Positions 7,668-16,224 of a DNA stretch of 52,172 nt are shown piece by piece. The notes beneath the pieces were generated by a model that was not told the origin of the DNA, did no database searches, and saw only the letters and a list, made by a program, of their open reading frames with translations. The stretch lies in the NCBI GenBank assembly GCA_964408425.1, contig CAYOZI010000003.1, positions 1 to 52,172 of the forward strand. The letters are read 5' to 3'. The first letter of the stretch is position 1. Each line of letters opens with the position of its first letter. Both the position numbers and the translations under genes were made by a program. The stretch is from UBA10210 sp964408425. GTDB lineage: Archaea; Micrarchaeota; Micrarchaeia; Norongarragalinales; Norongarragalinaceae.

Positions 7668-8507
7668 ATGGTAAGGGGTCTGGACGAAAGTCGTTTTGTC
7701 GCAATGCGACGGAGCGTTAATTTGAGCCACATTCCGGTTTTGTTCAAAACAAAACGCTCGAAAGCCATTCCGAAAAACGAGTTGGGGAAAAACGCAGCCG
7801 AATTTTTGGAAAAGTATGATATTGCGCTGGGCGCTAGGCACGCCACAATCCCCCACGGAAAGATAGACACGGGCGATTACGTCTGGCTTCACTTGGGAAG
7901 GGGCAAGGGAGAGGGAAGCATAGGCATTGGCGACATCACCGCCCACGGGAGTAAAGCGGCCGGCTTAAGGAGAAGAATAGTGAAAGCCATAGCCCCATTG
8001 TACGAAGGCGCGAAAAACCCCCAGCTTCAAAAGGTTTACGACAAGCTTCACGTCTTGGTCGAAAGGGAGAACGACATCCTGCCGGCCATTCACGGGCGGT
8101 TCAACTGGCGAAAGGGATTGATAAAATACTTTAATGCGGCACACCCGCCAGTTTTGCTTTTGCGGGGCGGAGAGGTGCGCGAAGTAATGCCGAGCGCCCA
8201 GGCGTTTTTGGGGGCTATTAGGGAAAAGGTGGAGCTCAAGGAGTTAAAGCTTGAGGAGGGGGACAGGCTCTTTTTCATGACCGACGGGATTTTCGAGCAC
8301 GTCAAGCAAAACGGGGACTCGGATTACGAAAGCAGGATCCTTCCGAAGGAAGGCATAATTGACGCCATAAAAAAACATTCAGGCAAGCCGTTGAACGCAC
8401 ACGTTCAGGAAATATTCAAAACCTTGGACGCGTGGGAAAAACAAAGGAACGACGACCAGACGATTTTCGCGCTTGAAGTCAAAAGGAAATCAGCGGGAAA
8501 CCGTTAA
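7668..8507 (+). CDS. SpoIIE-type PP2C serine phosphatase
   Basis: A 279-residue protein with the conserved blocks of the SpoIIE/RsbU phosphatase domain: GDITAHG (Asp89, aligned with GDVSGHG), NAAHPPVLLLRGG (like NAGHNPPLL), the block LEEGDRLFFMTDGIFE (Asp206) and NDDQT (Asp262, Asp263). These aspartates bind the two Mn2+/Mg2+ ions, so an active phosphatase is expected. The N-terminal 70 residues are basic and carry no known sensor. No anti-sigma kinase or STAS partner lies nearby, and archaea lack sigma factors, so the target is unknown. A TATA-like GTTAAAATC about 28 bases before the ATG suggests a leaderless start. Confidence 0.78.
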   Translation: MVRGLDESRFVAMRRSVNLSHIPVLFKTKRSKAIPKNELGKNAAEFLEKYDIALGARHATIPHGKIDTGDYVWLHLGRGKGEGSIGIGDITAHGSKAAGLRRRIVKAIAPLYEGAKNPQLQKVYDKLHVLVERENDILPAIHGRFNWRKGLIKYFNAAHPPVLLLRGGEVREVMPSAQAFLGAIREKVELKELKLEEGDRLFFMTDGIFEHVKQNGDSDYESRILPKEGIIDAIKKHSGKPLNAHVQEIFKTLDAWEKQRNDDQTIFALEVKRKSAGNR

Positions 8508-8969
8508 GCCGGCTTTTTTCGCGAATTCCTTAGGGTTCGAAACGGTAAAAACCACCTTCTTGAACAAGCCGGTTTTCTTCACTATAAGCAACGCCGGCTT
8601 GTGCTGGGAAACAAATGCAAGAGTCAGTCCGTTCCACCACCACATCCTGATTCCCCAGCCGACCAAAAACGGAATTTTCGGCAATACGATCGCTTTCACC
8701 ACGTCTTTCTTTTCAACCGAATACCGCAATCCGGTCGTTTTTGCGAAGAGGGTTTTCGAATCGTGGCCGAAACGAAGCTTGAAGAAAAGCCACAACGAAA
8801 GCGCGGCTAAAAACAGCACTACTAAAGCAAATGCCTTGAAAGGCGCGCTTTCAACCGCTTGCGGAATGAGGAAAAGGAAAACCCCGGCTAGCGCCATTAT
8901 CGCCATCAATCCGGACGCCCACAGGATTTTCATGGCAAAACTGTACGGCGCTTTCTCCTCGTAATTCAT
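8490..8969 (-). CDS. Two-helix membrane protein
   Basis: A 159-residue protein with two membrane helices (about 12-35 and 42-63) followed by a cytoplasmic-looking beta-rich domain (RYSVEKKDVVKAIVLPKIP, later KVVFTVSNPKEFAKKAG) that resembles bacterial PH-like domains following paired helices. Tryptophan-rich WGIRMWWWNG lies in the middle. It overlaps the 3' end of the phosphatase gene by 18 bases in a convergent arrangement. No function can be assigned. Confidence 0.6.
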   Translation of the reverse strand: MNYEEKAPYSFAMKILWASGLMAIMALAGVFLFLIPQAVESAPFKAFALVVLFLAALSLWLFFKLRFGHDSKTLFAKTTGLRYSVEKKDVVKAIVLPKIPFLVGWGIRMWWWNGLTLAFVSQHKPALLIVKKTGLFKKVVFTVSNPKEFAKKAGLTVSR

Positions 8970-9039
8970 TTAAACCGCTATGCAGTAATGCCTTGAATTA
9001 TTTAAGCTTGAGCAAAAGCGAACGGAGCGTGGATGGAAG

Positions 9040-10521
9040 ATGGCTGTTGAATTCGTAACCGCAAGAGGAAGGATCGAGAAGCAGGGCGTGGATGCAATCG
9101 TCGTTTCCACTTTCGAAAAAAACCTTTCGCCGGACGCGAAGAGGATAGACTCGGCGCTGGGAGGGGAGATAACCACCGCAATAGAAAAGAACGAATTCGA
9201 AGGGAAAAACGCCTCCCTGATGGTCATACGCACGCTCGGAAAACTGAAACAGCGGAGGGTCATAGTCGTTGGGCTGGGAAGCGAAAAGGAATATTCCGAG
9301 AATAAGCATTACGCGTTCAACGCCGCAGCTGCGGCTTTCGGGGTCGTGAAGAATTACGCCGAAACCATCGCATTCCACATTTCGCCTTTCGAAATAAAGA
9401 GGGCGGTTGAAGCTTGCGTCGTTTCCTCGTACGACTTCCAGGAGTTCAAGAGCGCCGGGGATGACAAGAAGGACGTCAAGCTGAAGAGGGTGGTTTTCGT
9501 TTTCGATTCGGAAGGGGATGCGGCGAAAGCTAGGGCGGAAATCGCTTATGCGAAAACGATTGCTGAAGCGCAGAATTACGCGAGAATGCTCGACAACACG
9601 AATCCGGCTGTTGCTACGCCTCTTTACATAGCAACCCAAGCGAGAAAACTCGCTGGCGGAAAGGTTAAGGTAAGCGTTTGGGGGAAAAAGGAATTGGAAA
9701 AGAAGGGATACGATGCAATCGTAAGCGTCGGCAAGGGAAGCGCGAACGACCCGCAGCTCCTGGTGATGGAATACGAAGGCGGAAGGAAAGGGGAAAAGCC
9801 TTACGCGATAGTAGGGAAAGGCGTATGCTTCGATTCCGGCGGGTTGTCGCTGAAACCATCGAGCTACATGGATTTCATGCAGTACGACAAGAGCGGAGCT
9901 TGCACCGTCATCGCAACGATCAAAGCCCTGAAGGAATTGAATCTGCCAGTAAACGTTGTAGGAATAGCTCCTCTCGTGGAAAACCTGCCCTCTGGAACGG
10001 CTTACAAACCGGGGGATATAATCAAAACCGCCAGCGGCAAAACCATCGAGGTTTCCAATACGGATGCGGAAGGCAGGGTGGTTTTGAGCGACGCCTTGCA
10101 CCACGCTACGCTATACAAACCCAAGGGAATAATCGACTTGGCTACGCTAACTGGAGCGGTCGTCGTCGCACTTGGGCATGATGCGGCTGGATTGATGACG
10201 AACAACCCCGCTCTTGCGGGAAAAATCAAGAGTGCGGCGGATAAAAGCGGAGAGCGGGTTTGGGAACTGCCCATGTGGAAGGAGTACGAGGTTCTCGTGA
10301 AAAGCGAGATCGCGGACATAATCAATTCCGACAAGGGACACGCTGCCGGAACCATAGAAGGCGGAATGTTCCTCAAAAATTTTGTCGGGGAGTATCCTTG
10401 GGTTCACTTGGACATAGCCGGAGTCGCTTGGGTGGAAAAGCCGGGAGTCAACTTCCGAGCCGGTTCGACGGGCTGGGGAGTGAGGCTTTTGACCGAGTTT
10501 TTCAAGAGCGAAAGCCGCTGA
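9040..10521 (+). CDS. pepA: Leucyl aminopeptidase (M17 family)
   Basis: A 493-residue cytosolic metallopeptidase that removes N-terminal residues from peptides. The C-terminal catalytic domain holds all two-zinc ligands: Lys260 (IVGKGVCFDSGG), Asp265, Asp283 (YDKSGA), and Asp342/Glu344 in NTDAEGR, with Arg346 next to them. The N-terminal domain (1-165) is the usual macro-like domain. M17 peptidases are typical of bacteria and scattered in archaea. A TATA-like TTATTTAAGC lies about 40 bases upstream of the ATG. Assignment is secure. Confidence 0.95.
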   Translation: MAVEFVTARGRIEKQGVDAIVVSTFEKNLSPDAKRIDSALGGEITTAIEKNEFEGKNASLMVIRTLGKLKQRRVIVVGLGSEKEYSENKHYAFNAAAAAFGVVKNYAETIAFHISPFEIKRAVEACVVSSYDFQEFKSAGDDKKDVKLKRVVFVFDSEGDAAKARAEIAYAKTIAEAQNYARMLDNTNPAVATPLYIATQARKLAGGKVKVSVWGKKELEKKGYDAIVSVGKGSANDPQLLVMEYEGGRKGEKPYAIVGKGVCFDSGGLSLKPSSYMDFMQYDKSGACTVIATIKALKELNLPVNVVGIAPLVENLPSGTAYKPGDIIKTASGKTIEVSNTDAEGRVVLSDALHHATLYKPKGIIDLATLTGAVVVALGHDAAGLMTNNPALAGKIKSAADKSGERVWELPMWKEYEVLVKSEIADIINSDKGHAAGTIEGGMFLKNFVGEYPWVHLDIAGVAWVEKPGVNFRAGSTGWGVRLLTEFFKSESR

Positions 10522-10525
10522 AAAG

Positions 10526-10939
10526 CTATTGGGAATAGTACTTGTAGAAGTACAGGATAACGTACGTCAACGCGGTTGCGAAAAAGTAGTAGAAAGCGAT
10601 TATTTCATTGGAGAAAGGCAGGAACTGGCTCCGGTATAAGGAAAAGCCTATCATTCCCGCGACGAAATACACTAAAACCAGCAGCAAGCTCCACCTTGCC
10701 GCAAAGCCCGTCGCCCTGGCGACTTTCGGGTCGATGCGGGAGTCGGATTTCCGCACGTTGTTGAAAACGTACCACAAGAACAGCAAGAGGGACAATCCGA
10801 CGAGAACGTCGGAATAACGGATTCCGTTCGAGAGTGAAGAGTTGAACCCGTATTCTTCAACGAAAACGCTTAACGCCAACGAGATCGCTGCCCAAAACAG
10901 TTTCGCCCTATTCCGCCTGTAAACCCAGTCTTCAAGCAT
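10526..10939 (-). CDS. Four-helix membrane protein, unknown
   Basis: A 137-residue protein with four membrane segments (about 14-32, 44-62, 79-98 and 113-133) separated by short loops and a basic N-terminus (YRRNRAKLFW). I recognise no family. It is convergent with pepA, with only 4 bases between the stops. Confidence 0.6.
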   Translation of the reverse strand: MLEDWVYRRNRAKLFWAAISLALSVFVEEYGFNSSLSNGIRYSDVLVGLSLLLFLWYVFNNVRKSDSRIDPKVARATGFAARWSLLLVLVYFVAGMIGFSLYRSQFLPFSNEIIAFYYFFATALTYVILYFYKYYSQ

Positions 10940-11005
10940 AAACTAATGCTTATTCGAGAGTATTTACTTTTTTCGCGGGGGTTTAAAAGCGTTTAAAAGA
11001 AAAAC

Positions 11006-12184
11006 TCAGAGTTTTTCGAACGCCGAACGCATTATTTCCAAACCCGCAGCAATATCTTCCTTTGAAGCGGCGTAGCTGAAACGCAAATAACCCTCTCCGA
11101 AAGAGCCGAACGCGCTTCCCGCAAGGCAAGCCAGCCCGTTTTCTAACAGGTAAGACTCCAGCTGCTTGCTGTTCTTACCGCTTTTAGCGCAAATTTTCTT
11201 CACGTTGGGAAACGCGTAGAAAGCCCCTTTCGGCATTATGCAGCTTACGCCTTCGATTTCGTTCAACCCTTTCACGATGAAATCCCGCCTTTCCTTGAAG
11301 GTTTTCACCATCTTATCCACATCATCCTGCGGGCCTGTCAAAGCTTCTATGCCTCCGTCCTGGCAGAAGTTCGTCACGCACGAATACATGTTTATCGCGG
11401 CAGTTGCGAAATGCGATGCCAATTCTTTCGGCATTACTCCGTATCCAAGCCTCCAGCCCGTCATCGAATAAGTTTTGCTCCATCCGTCCAGGAGAATGGT
11501 ACGCTCTTTCATCCCGTCCATATTCAGAATGCTCTCGTGCTTTCCGTCATACACGATTCTCGAGTAAATCTCGTCGCTCAACACCCAAAAGTTTTTCTCG
11601 ACCGCCAAATCCCTGACCAGCTTCAAATCCTCTTTCGACAGAACCCCGCCCGTAGGGTTTGCAGGAGTATTCACAAAAACGAGCTTGGTTTTGTTCGAAA
11701 CAAGGTGCTTGAAAACCTCGTGGTCGAATGAAAAGCCCTTTTCCTCGAGAATGGGCAGCGGCTTTACAACAGCCCCCATGACTTTCGAAGCGGATTCGTA
11801 AATCGGGTAGGAAGGGTCTGGAACTATCGCTTCGGTTGAAGAATCCAGCAGGGTGAAGGCGGCTGCGAACATGACGGGCTTTCCGCCCGGCATTACGATT
11901 ACCTCTTCAGGGTCTACTGGCACGCCTCGCGTTTTCAAAACGTAGTCGGCAACCGCATTTCTTATTGCAAGAGTCCCGTTGGAAGTGGTATAGCCGGTTT
12001 TGTTCGCGTTGATCGCATTGACAGCGGCCTGCTTGACGTTCTCGGGAGTGGGAAAATCAGGCTGGCCGATATGCAATTTGACTATTTTCTTTCCCTGCGC
12101 TTCGAGAGAAGCGATTTTCATTCCCACTTGGAAAGCCGTTTCCGTCCCCAACCGGCTCATCCTGTCCGCCAAAACCAAATTCAT
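11006..12184 (-). CDS. PLP-dependent aminotransferase, class I (aspartate aminotransferase-like)
   Basis: About 392 residues of a fold-type I aminotransferase. Seen are the N-terminal KIVKLHIGQPDFPTP, NANKTGYTTSNGTLAIRNAV, the cofactor-binding VFVNTPANPTGG and VLSDEIYSRIVYDG, the lysine motif WSKTYSMTGWRLGYG (Schiff-base Lys), and LRFSYAAS near the end (carboxylate-binding Arg). The exact amino acid pair cannot be read from sequence. The frame opens at a GTG at 12202, but the ATG at 12184, after AAGGGTGGTTGGGG, is the likely start. Confidence 0.92.
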   Translation of the reverse strand: MNLVLADRMSRLGTETAFQVGMKIASLEAQGKKIVKLHIGQPDFPTPENVKQAAVNAINANKTGYTTSNGTLAIRNAVADYVLKTRGVPVDPEEVIVMPGGKPVMFAAAFTLLDSSTEAIVPDPSYPIYESASKVMGAVVKPLPILEEKGFSFDHEVFKHLVSNKTKLVFVNTPANPTGGVLSKEDLKLVRDLAVEKNFWVLSDEIYSRIVYDGKHESILNMDGMKERTILLDGWSKTYSMTGWRLGYGVMPKELASHFATAAINMYSCVTNFCQDGGIEALTGPQDDVDKMVKTFKERRDFIVKGLNEIEGVSCIMPKGAFYAFPNVKKICAKSGKNSKQLESYLLENGLACLAGSAFGSFGEGYLRFSYAASKEDIAAGLEIMRSAFEKL

Positions 12185-12290
12185 TCCCCAACCACCCTTC
12201 ACGTCGAAAATAAAACTTAATAATGACTTTGAAAACGCTTAAAACGGTTTTGAGAAAAACAAAAAAGTATTACGAATTGGGAAAAAACGT

Positions 12291-13079
12291 TCAATAGCGT
12301 GAGGAAACGTCGCTCAGCAGGAACGCGCCCAGCGCTATGGTGGCGTAAGCCACGTCGTAAAGAAAGTCGAAGGAAGAGCCGGAGGAATAAGAGTCGAAAG
12401 AAATGAAGAACGAGAAGAAAACGTCGTAAACCGCGTGAATTGCGAATCCCACCGCGAAAATAATCCACGCTTTCGACAGGTTCGGGCCGGCGAGGGAAAC
12501 CGATTCTGCTGCGAAGAAAAACGCCACGCTCGCCGCGAGAACGAACAACACCAAATCCCCCACCGAATAAACCAGGTTGAGCGTCTGGTCCAAGTGCACC
12601 GCGCTCAAAGAAAACACTTTCGGCATTGTCAACATCAAAACCGCCGCAAACGCTATTCCAACCACCAAAAGCAGGATGTTGACTGCCGTAACCTTATCCT
12701 GGGAAAAGCCGATGGAATTAAGCCTGTACATCAGCCCTCCGAACAAAAACGGATAGCCCAAAATCCAGAACAAATCCGCAATCGAAGGGTAGGGGACAAG
12801 GTTGTTGAAGAAAACGACTTGCGCCATCCAAGCCAATTCCCCCAAAACCCACAAGGCGAAACCCAGCGACAGGAACGACCACGCCTTTCGTTTCACCTCG
12901 TCTTCAGCTACGGACGCGTAAACCAAAAGCACGGCCAGCAGCGCCGCGAGCGAAGAAAAAACGTTCAAAGCCGAAGACAAGGCGGCCGAATCTTGTTCCG
13001 CCATGAAAGAATTCCCGAAAACGTGCAGGGTTACAGAAGCCAGGATAAGGATGAAAACCAAAACCATAGCTCTGTCCAT
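12291..13079 (-). CDS. Polytopic membrane protein (sensor-type 7-8 TM domain)
   Basis: A 262-residue protein with about eight membrane helices. The motif PYPSIADLFWILGYPFLFGG between helices resembles the P-S-x-D-x-F-x-x-x-Y pattern seen in integral membrane sensor domains that precede GGDEF or kinase domains in bacteria. No output domain follows here, and the protein ends in the cytosol after KxxYxx-like LLSDVSSRY. It lies 9 bases after tyrS on the same strand. Function unknown. Confidence 0.6.
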   Translation of the reverse strand: MDRAMVLVFILILASVTLHVFGNSFMAEQDSAALSSALNVFSSLAALLAVLLVYASVAEDEVKRKAWSFLSLGFALWVLGELAWMAQVVFFNNLVPYPSIADLFWILGYPFLFGGLMYRLNSIGFSQDKVTAVNILLLVVGIAFAAVLMLTMPKVFSLSAVHLDQTLNLVYSVGDLVLFVLAASVAFFFAAESVSLAGPNLSKAWIIFAVGFAIHAVYDVFFSFFISFDSYSSGSSFDFLYDVAYATIALGAFLLSDVSSRY

Positions 13080-13088
13080 TTTTTCGAA

Positions 13089-14129
13089 TCACCGCGTCAC
13101 TTGAAAACCCTTCATTTTTTCTAACAGCTCTCCCGCCTTTCCTTTCTCGAAATGCTTTCTCACGGGCGAAACCAATTCATTCAAAGCGTCCGCCACTCCC
13201 GCCTTCAAATCGCCCGCGTGCAGTTTTTTCGAAGCGAACGCCGTTTCCAGCTCTTCAAACGAACCGAAGCTTATGTTTCCGCCGTATTTCTCAGGCCTTT
13301 CGATCTCGAATTCCTTTTTAGAACCCATCCCGAAAACCAAAAACCTCGCATACTCCAAAACAGGGTTTCCCTCGGTCGTTTCCGGGCAGAACGCCTTGTT
13401 TATTTTCCTCCTTATTTCCTCTTCCAAATCGTGGATGAAAACCGCGCTCTCCGGCTTTGATTTGCTCATTTTCAACTCGCTCCCTAGCAACGAAGGAAGC
13501 AAATGGTGGTGTAATGCTATCGGCGGCTTCCAACCCATTTTCGGGAATACTTCGCGAGCGAGCATGTGCACCTTCCGCTGGTCCATTCCCGCGTGCGCTA
13601 TGTCGGCGTTGAGAAATTTAATGTCAACAGCCTGCATCGAGGGATAGACGTATTTCGCTATATCCAGAGTCTCGTTCTCCTCCCGACCAAGCACCTGCAT
13701 AGTGCGCGTTCCCCGCGCGATGGTGACGTGCATTGAAAATTTCAAAACGTTCTTCCAATACTCGTCGTTGTTATGATAAAGGTCCGTTCCCCGCACGATT
13801 TTCGCAGTCGGGCAGTAGAATTTGAACGCTTCTTCGAAATAATCCGCCGCTGCCTGTATTTTTTGCCAGTCTCCGCCAAGCTTGTTGTTTATCAAAGAAT
13901 GCCAGTCGGCGAGGAAAACAGTCGTCTCAACCCCGGCTTTCGAAAGGCTGTTGATGACGCTCCCGCTCACCAACAACGAACCGACGTGCAGCAATCCCGA
14001 AACCTCGAAGCCGATATAGTGTTTGGGTTTGGCCTTGGTTTCGAACAGCTGCTTCAGCTCGTCTTGCGTTACTATTTCCTGAACTAACTGGCTTGATTCC
14101 AGCAGTCCAAGCTTGGTTTCAACATCCAT
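13089..14129 (-). CDS. tyrS: Tyrosyl-tRNA synthetase (archaeal type)
   Basis: A 346-residue class Ic synthetase of the short archaeal/eukaryotic type without the bacterial S4 tail. It has the HIGH-like motif in HYIGFEVSGLLHVGS, GMDQRKVHMLAREV for tyrosine and adenylate binding, and a full KMSKS loop (LKMSKSKPESAVFIHD). The spacing fits TyrRS better than TrpRS. It charges tRNA-Tyr. The HIGH region reads VSGLLHVG, where most relatives have PSGRIHIG, a mild deviation. It leads the downstream membrane gene in a likely operon. Confidence 0.95.
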   Translation of the reverse strand: MDVETKLGLLESSQLVQEIVTQDELKQLFETKAKPKHYIGFEVSGLLHVGSLLVSGSVINSLSKAGVETTVFLADWHSLINNKLGGDWQKIQAAADYFEEAFKFYCPTAKIVRGTDLYHNNDEYWKNVLKFSMHVTIARGTRTMQVLGREENETLDIAKYVYPSMQAVDIKFLNADIAHAGMDQRKVHMLAREVFPKMGWKPPIALHHHLLPSLLGSELKMSKSKPESAVFIHDLEEEIRRKINKAFCPETTEGNPVLEYARFLVFGMGSKKEFEIERPEKYGGNISFGSFEELETAFASKKLHAGDLKAGVADALNELVSPVRKHFEKGKAGELLEKMKGFQVTR

Positions 14130-14150
14130 GTCAATGCCTTATTCCAGATT

Positions 14151-14582
14151 TCAAACTACGATTAACTTTCGAACGGCTTTAATCATTTCCCCCGCGTTTT
14201 CAACCGCGGCTTCAACGTCTTCGCTCTTCACTTTCGACGGGGCAAAGCCGTACATTATGTCGTGCCGCTCCGCTCGAAACGCATCCATGACGGTAACCAA
14301 AACAGACTGAAGCGAACCGATTTTAGCGTATTTTTCTTTCAGGTATTGGATTACGCAGTAATGCGATTTTTCCTGGAATCCATCCCGGTAAAGCAAAGCC
14401 CTTGCCGAATGCAGCATTGAAGCGTAAGCCGTCACGATGGCAGCGCTTCCAAAACCCGCGTTAGACAATTCCCGCGCTTCAACCAGCTTGTACTCCGCCG
14501 TTTCAAGAGATTTTCCGGCTTTAAGCAAATCCGGAGGAATTTCCCTCAACTGCCTGCTTTCAAAACAATCTTCAAGGCTCAA
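14151..14582 (-). CDS. HEPN-domain protein (HepT-like partner)
   Basis: A 143-residue all-helical protein matching the HEPN fold: a helix ending in AKYKLVEARELSNAG-like text, ASMLHSARALLYRDG, then EKSHYCVIQYLKEKY and a final helix with AERHDIMYGF. The catalytic RX4HXY motif of HepT toxins is not seen, so RNase activity is doubtful. Its start overlaps the stop of the upstream nucleotidyltransferase gene by 4 bases (ATGA), so the two are co-translated and probably form a complex. Confidence 0.8.
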   Translation of the reverse strand: MSLEDCFESRQLREIPPDLLKAGKSLETAEYKLVEARELSNAGFGSAAIVTAYASMLHSARALLYRDGFQEKSHYCVIQYLKEKYAKIGSLQSVLVTVMDAFRAERHDIMYGFAPSKVKSEDVEAAVENAGEMIKAVRKLIVV

Positions 14583-15133
14583 TCCATCACCGGCTTGCTT
14601 CCCAAAAGTGCGAACGAATTAGCCATGACGTCCAAATAAAACGCCCTGTTTTTCCTGCTCACCGTTTTCCACTCGCCAATGGAATATTTTTTCAGGTTGA
14701 CGTCCCTGCCGAGCTTTTCCCTCAATTCTCCGGCCGAAACAGAACTTTCCGAAGCGATCAAAACAAAGTCGAAATCGCTTGCAAGGGCATCCTCCCCCTT
14801 GGAGGCGCTTCCGAAAAGAAGAAAACAACTCAGCCCCCGGCTTTTATCCGCAATCGTTTCCAACACTCCGGACTTGGCGATTTTCGACACGGAAAAAGCG
14901 ATTTTCACGGCTTTAAACTCCTGAGTCAAATTCGCTTTGAAAAAAGACGCGTTTTTCTCGTCCCGCCTGGAAACCAAGCCCGCCTTTTCAAGCTTTTCCA
15001 AGCACCGCAACACCGTCGAAGCGCTCATTTTCAGTTTTCTGGACAGTTCCCTCAAGTACGCTTCGGAAAAAGGGTTTTCCAAGAAAAACGCCAAAACCCT
15101 CAAAGTGTTTGATTCCTGAAACAAGTGTTGCAT
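14579..15133 (-). CDS. Winged-helix nucleotidyltransferase (MntA-like)
   Basis: About 184 residues. Residues 1-75 are a winged helix (LFQESNTLRVLAFFLENP, a recognition helix with LKMSASTVLRCLEKLEKAG). Residues about 100-180 are a minimal nucleotidyltransferase with GSASKGEDALASDFD, exactly the GSX10DXD pattern of MntA antitoxins that AMPylate HEPN partners. The HTH suggests self-regulation as well. The ATG at 15133 is preferred over the TTG at 15139 because a TATA box lies 25 bases upstream. With the HEPN gene it forms a type VII-like toxin-antitoxin or signalling pair. Confidence 0.82.
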   Translation of the reverse strand: MQHLFQESNTLRVLAFFLENPFSEAYLRELSRKLKMSASTVLRCLEKLEKAGLVSRRDEKNASFFKANLTQEFKAVKIAFSVSKIAKSGVLETIADKSRGLSCFLLFGSASKGEDALASDFDFVLIASESSVSAGELREKLGRDVNLKKYSIGEWKTVSRKNRAFYLDVMANSFALLGSKPVMD

Positions 15134-15153
15134 AAACAAAACAGGCTACTAGG

Positions 15154-15164
15154 CTTTAAATACC
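15154..15164 (-). promoter_or_regulatory. TATA box for the MNT/HEPN pair
   Basis: Reading on the minus strand, GGTATTTAAAG is centred about 25 bases before the ATG at 15133, the spacing of a leaderless archaeal promoter. Confidence 0.45.
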
Positions 15165-15191
15165 TTACGAGGCTCACCGATCGTCAAAATC

Positions 15192-15220
15192 GTTTCAAAA
15201 TAAAAACAGTTGTTTCAAAA
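15192..15220. repeat. Direct repeat GTTTCAAAA, candidate operator
   Basis: GTTTCAAAA occurs at 15192-15200 and again at 15212-15220, 20 bases apart, two turns of the helix. It lies between the divergent promoters of the winged-helix nucleotidyltransferase and the JAMM gene, so it could be a binding site for the winged helix. This is inference. Confidence 0.3.
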
Positions 15221-15244
15221 ACAATACAATTCGGGGTGGACGGG

Positions 15245-15254
15245 GATAAATAAG
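15245..15254 (+). promoter_or_regulatory. TATA box for the JAMM peptidase gene
   Basis: GATAAATAAG is centred about 26 bases before the ATG at 15275, giving a predicted leaderless mRNA. Confidence 0.4.
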
Positions 15255-15274
15255 CCAACGCTAATAAAAAGAGT

Positions 15275-15655
15275 ATGCTGAAAATCAAGAGGATCGCATT
15301 GGAAAGCGCCTTGCAGGGGGCGAGGGAAACGCACCCGGACGAGTTTATAGCGTTGTTCAGGGGAGAAAAGGAAAACGGGGAGATGGTATTGACGGAATTG
15401 ATTCTCGCGCCTTTCTCCAGCTACGACAAAAGCTCCTCTTCCTATTCCCCTTACTTCATTCCCGCGAATTCAAGCGAAGCCGCTTCTTTCCACTCCCACC
15501 CTTCGCCCCATTCAGCCTACCCCTCAACCCAGGATCTGCATTTCTTTTCCCGCTCGCAAGAATTCCATTTCATAGCGTGTTTTCCGTACAGGATCGAAGA
15601 CGCGAACGCTTTCGACTCGAAAGGAACTAAAATCGAGTTTCAGGTTATAGAGTAA
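15275..15655 (+). CDS. JAMM/MPN+ zinc metalloprotease
   Basis: A 126-residue stand-alone JAMM domain. The full motif is present: the catalytic Glu in HPDEFIALFRG (Glu23) and the zinc site FHSHPSPHSAYPSTQD (two His, then Ser and Asp). Archaeal members such as HvJAMM1 cut ubiquitin-like SAMP modifiers from proteins; bacterial relatives act on sulfur carriers. No ubiquitin-like gene is in this window, so the substrate is unknown. The catalytic residues are complete, and an active enzyme is expected. Confidence 0.85.
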   Translation: MLKIKRIALESALQGARETHPDEFIALFRGEKENGEMVLTELILAPFSSYDKSSSSYSPYFIPANSSEAASFHSHPSPHSAYPSTQDLHFFSRSQEFHFIACFPYRIEDANAFDSKGTKIEFQVIE

Positions 15656-15771
15656 AGCGGGAATCACGCCGGCATTGGAGGCAATTCTGCAAAAACAACG
15701 GCCGAAGCCAAAACGAAAAGGAAAAATGCAGTGGGAAAAGACAAGCGCATGAAACTCAAACTCTTTGCTGG

Positions 15772-16224
15772 TTAAAAAAGCCTTTTGTCGTAAATCAAAA
15801 CCGTTTTTCCGCCCAGCTTCTTTTCCAAAACGCCGTGCTTTTGAAACCCGAATTCACCGTATAATTTTTGTGCAACTGAGTTATCGTCGGCGACGAACAG
15901 GAAAACGTTCGGGCAGTTTTTCCCCCTCGCGAAATCCAAAGCCTTTTGCAGCAGCTTTTTCCCTATCCCCTTTCCCTGCAATTCCTTCAAAACCGCCAGC
16001 CCCAGGATTTTGGCGTTCCCGTCATCTTGCACTTCAATGTCGACGAAACCCACCGTATGCCCTTCCTTCACCGCCGCGAAGTAAGAGATGTTCTTGCTTT
16101 CCATCCTCTGCAAAATCGTTTCGAACGTGAATCTGGTGTATGGAAAGAAAGCTTTGGTCATCGCAGTGATGGAGTAAAGGTTTTTGGCGGTTGCCGGAAC
16201 GATTTCTACGTCCGGTTCATCCAT
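15772..16224 (-). CDS. GNAT-family N-acetyltransferase
   Basis: A 150-residue GNAT domain using acetyl-CoA. Seen are the N-terminal VEIVPATAKNLYSI, strand 4 (AKILGLAVLKELQGKGIGKK, with the CoA pyrophosphate loop QGKGIG), LLQKALDFARG and NSVAQKLYGEFGFQKHG. The substrate cannot be told from sequence. The start overlaps the stop of the PLD-like gene by 8 bases, so they are probably translated from one mRNA. Confidence 0.88.
   Translation of the reverse strand: MDEPDVEIVPATAKNLYSITAMTKAFFPYTRFTFETILQRMESKNISYFAAVKEGHTVGFVDIEVQDDGNAKILGLAVLKELQGKGIGKKLLQKALDFARGKNCPNVFLFVADDNSVAQKLYGEFGFQKHGVLEKKLGGKTVLIYDKRLF

Noticed and set aside
8998..10104. 368-residue minus-strand frame opposite pepA
   Set aside because: Shadow of the aminopeptidase gene; its translation is Arg/Phe/His-rich and without motifs.
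12435..13124. 229-residue plus-strand frame
   Set aside because: Antisense to the polytopic membrane protein gene; composition (Arg, Gln, Asn, Glu rich) is typical of a reverse-frame artefact.
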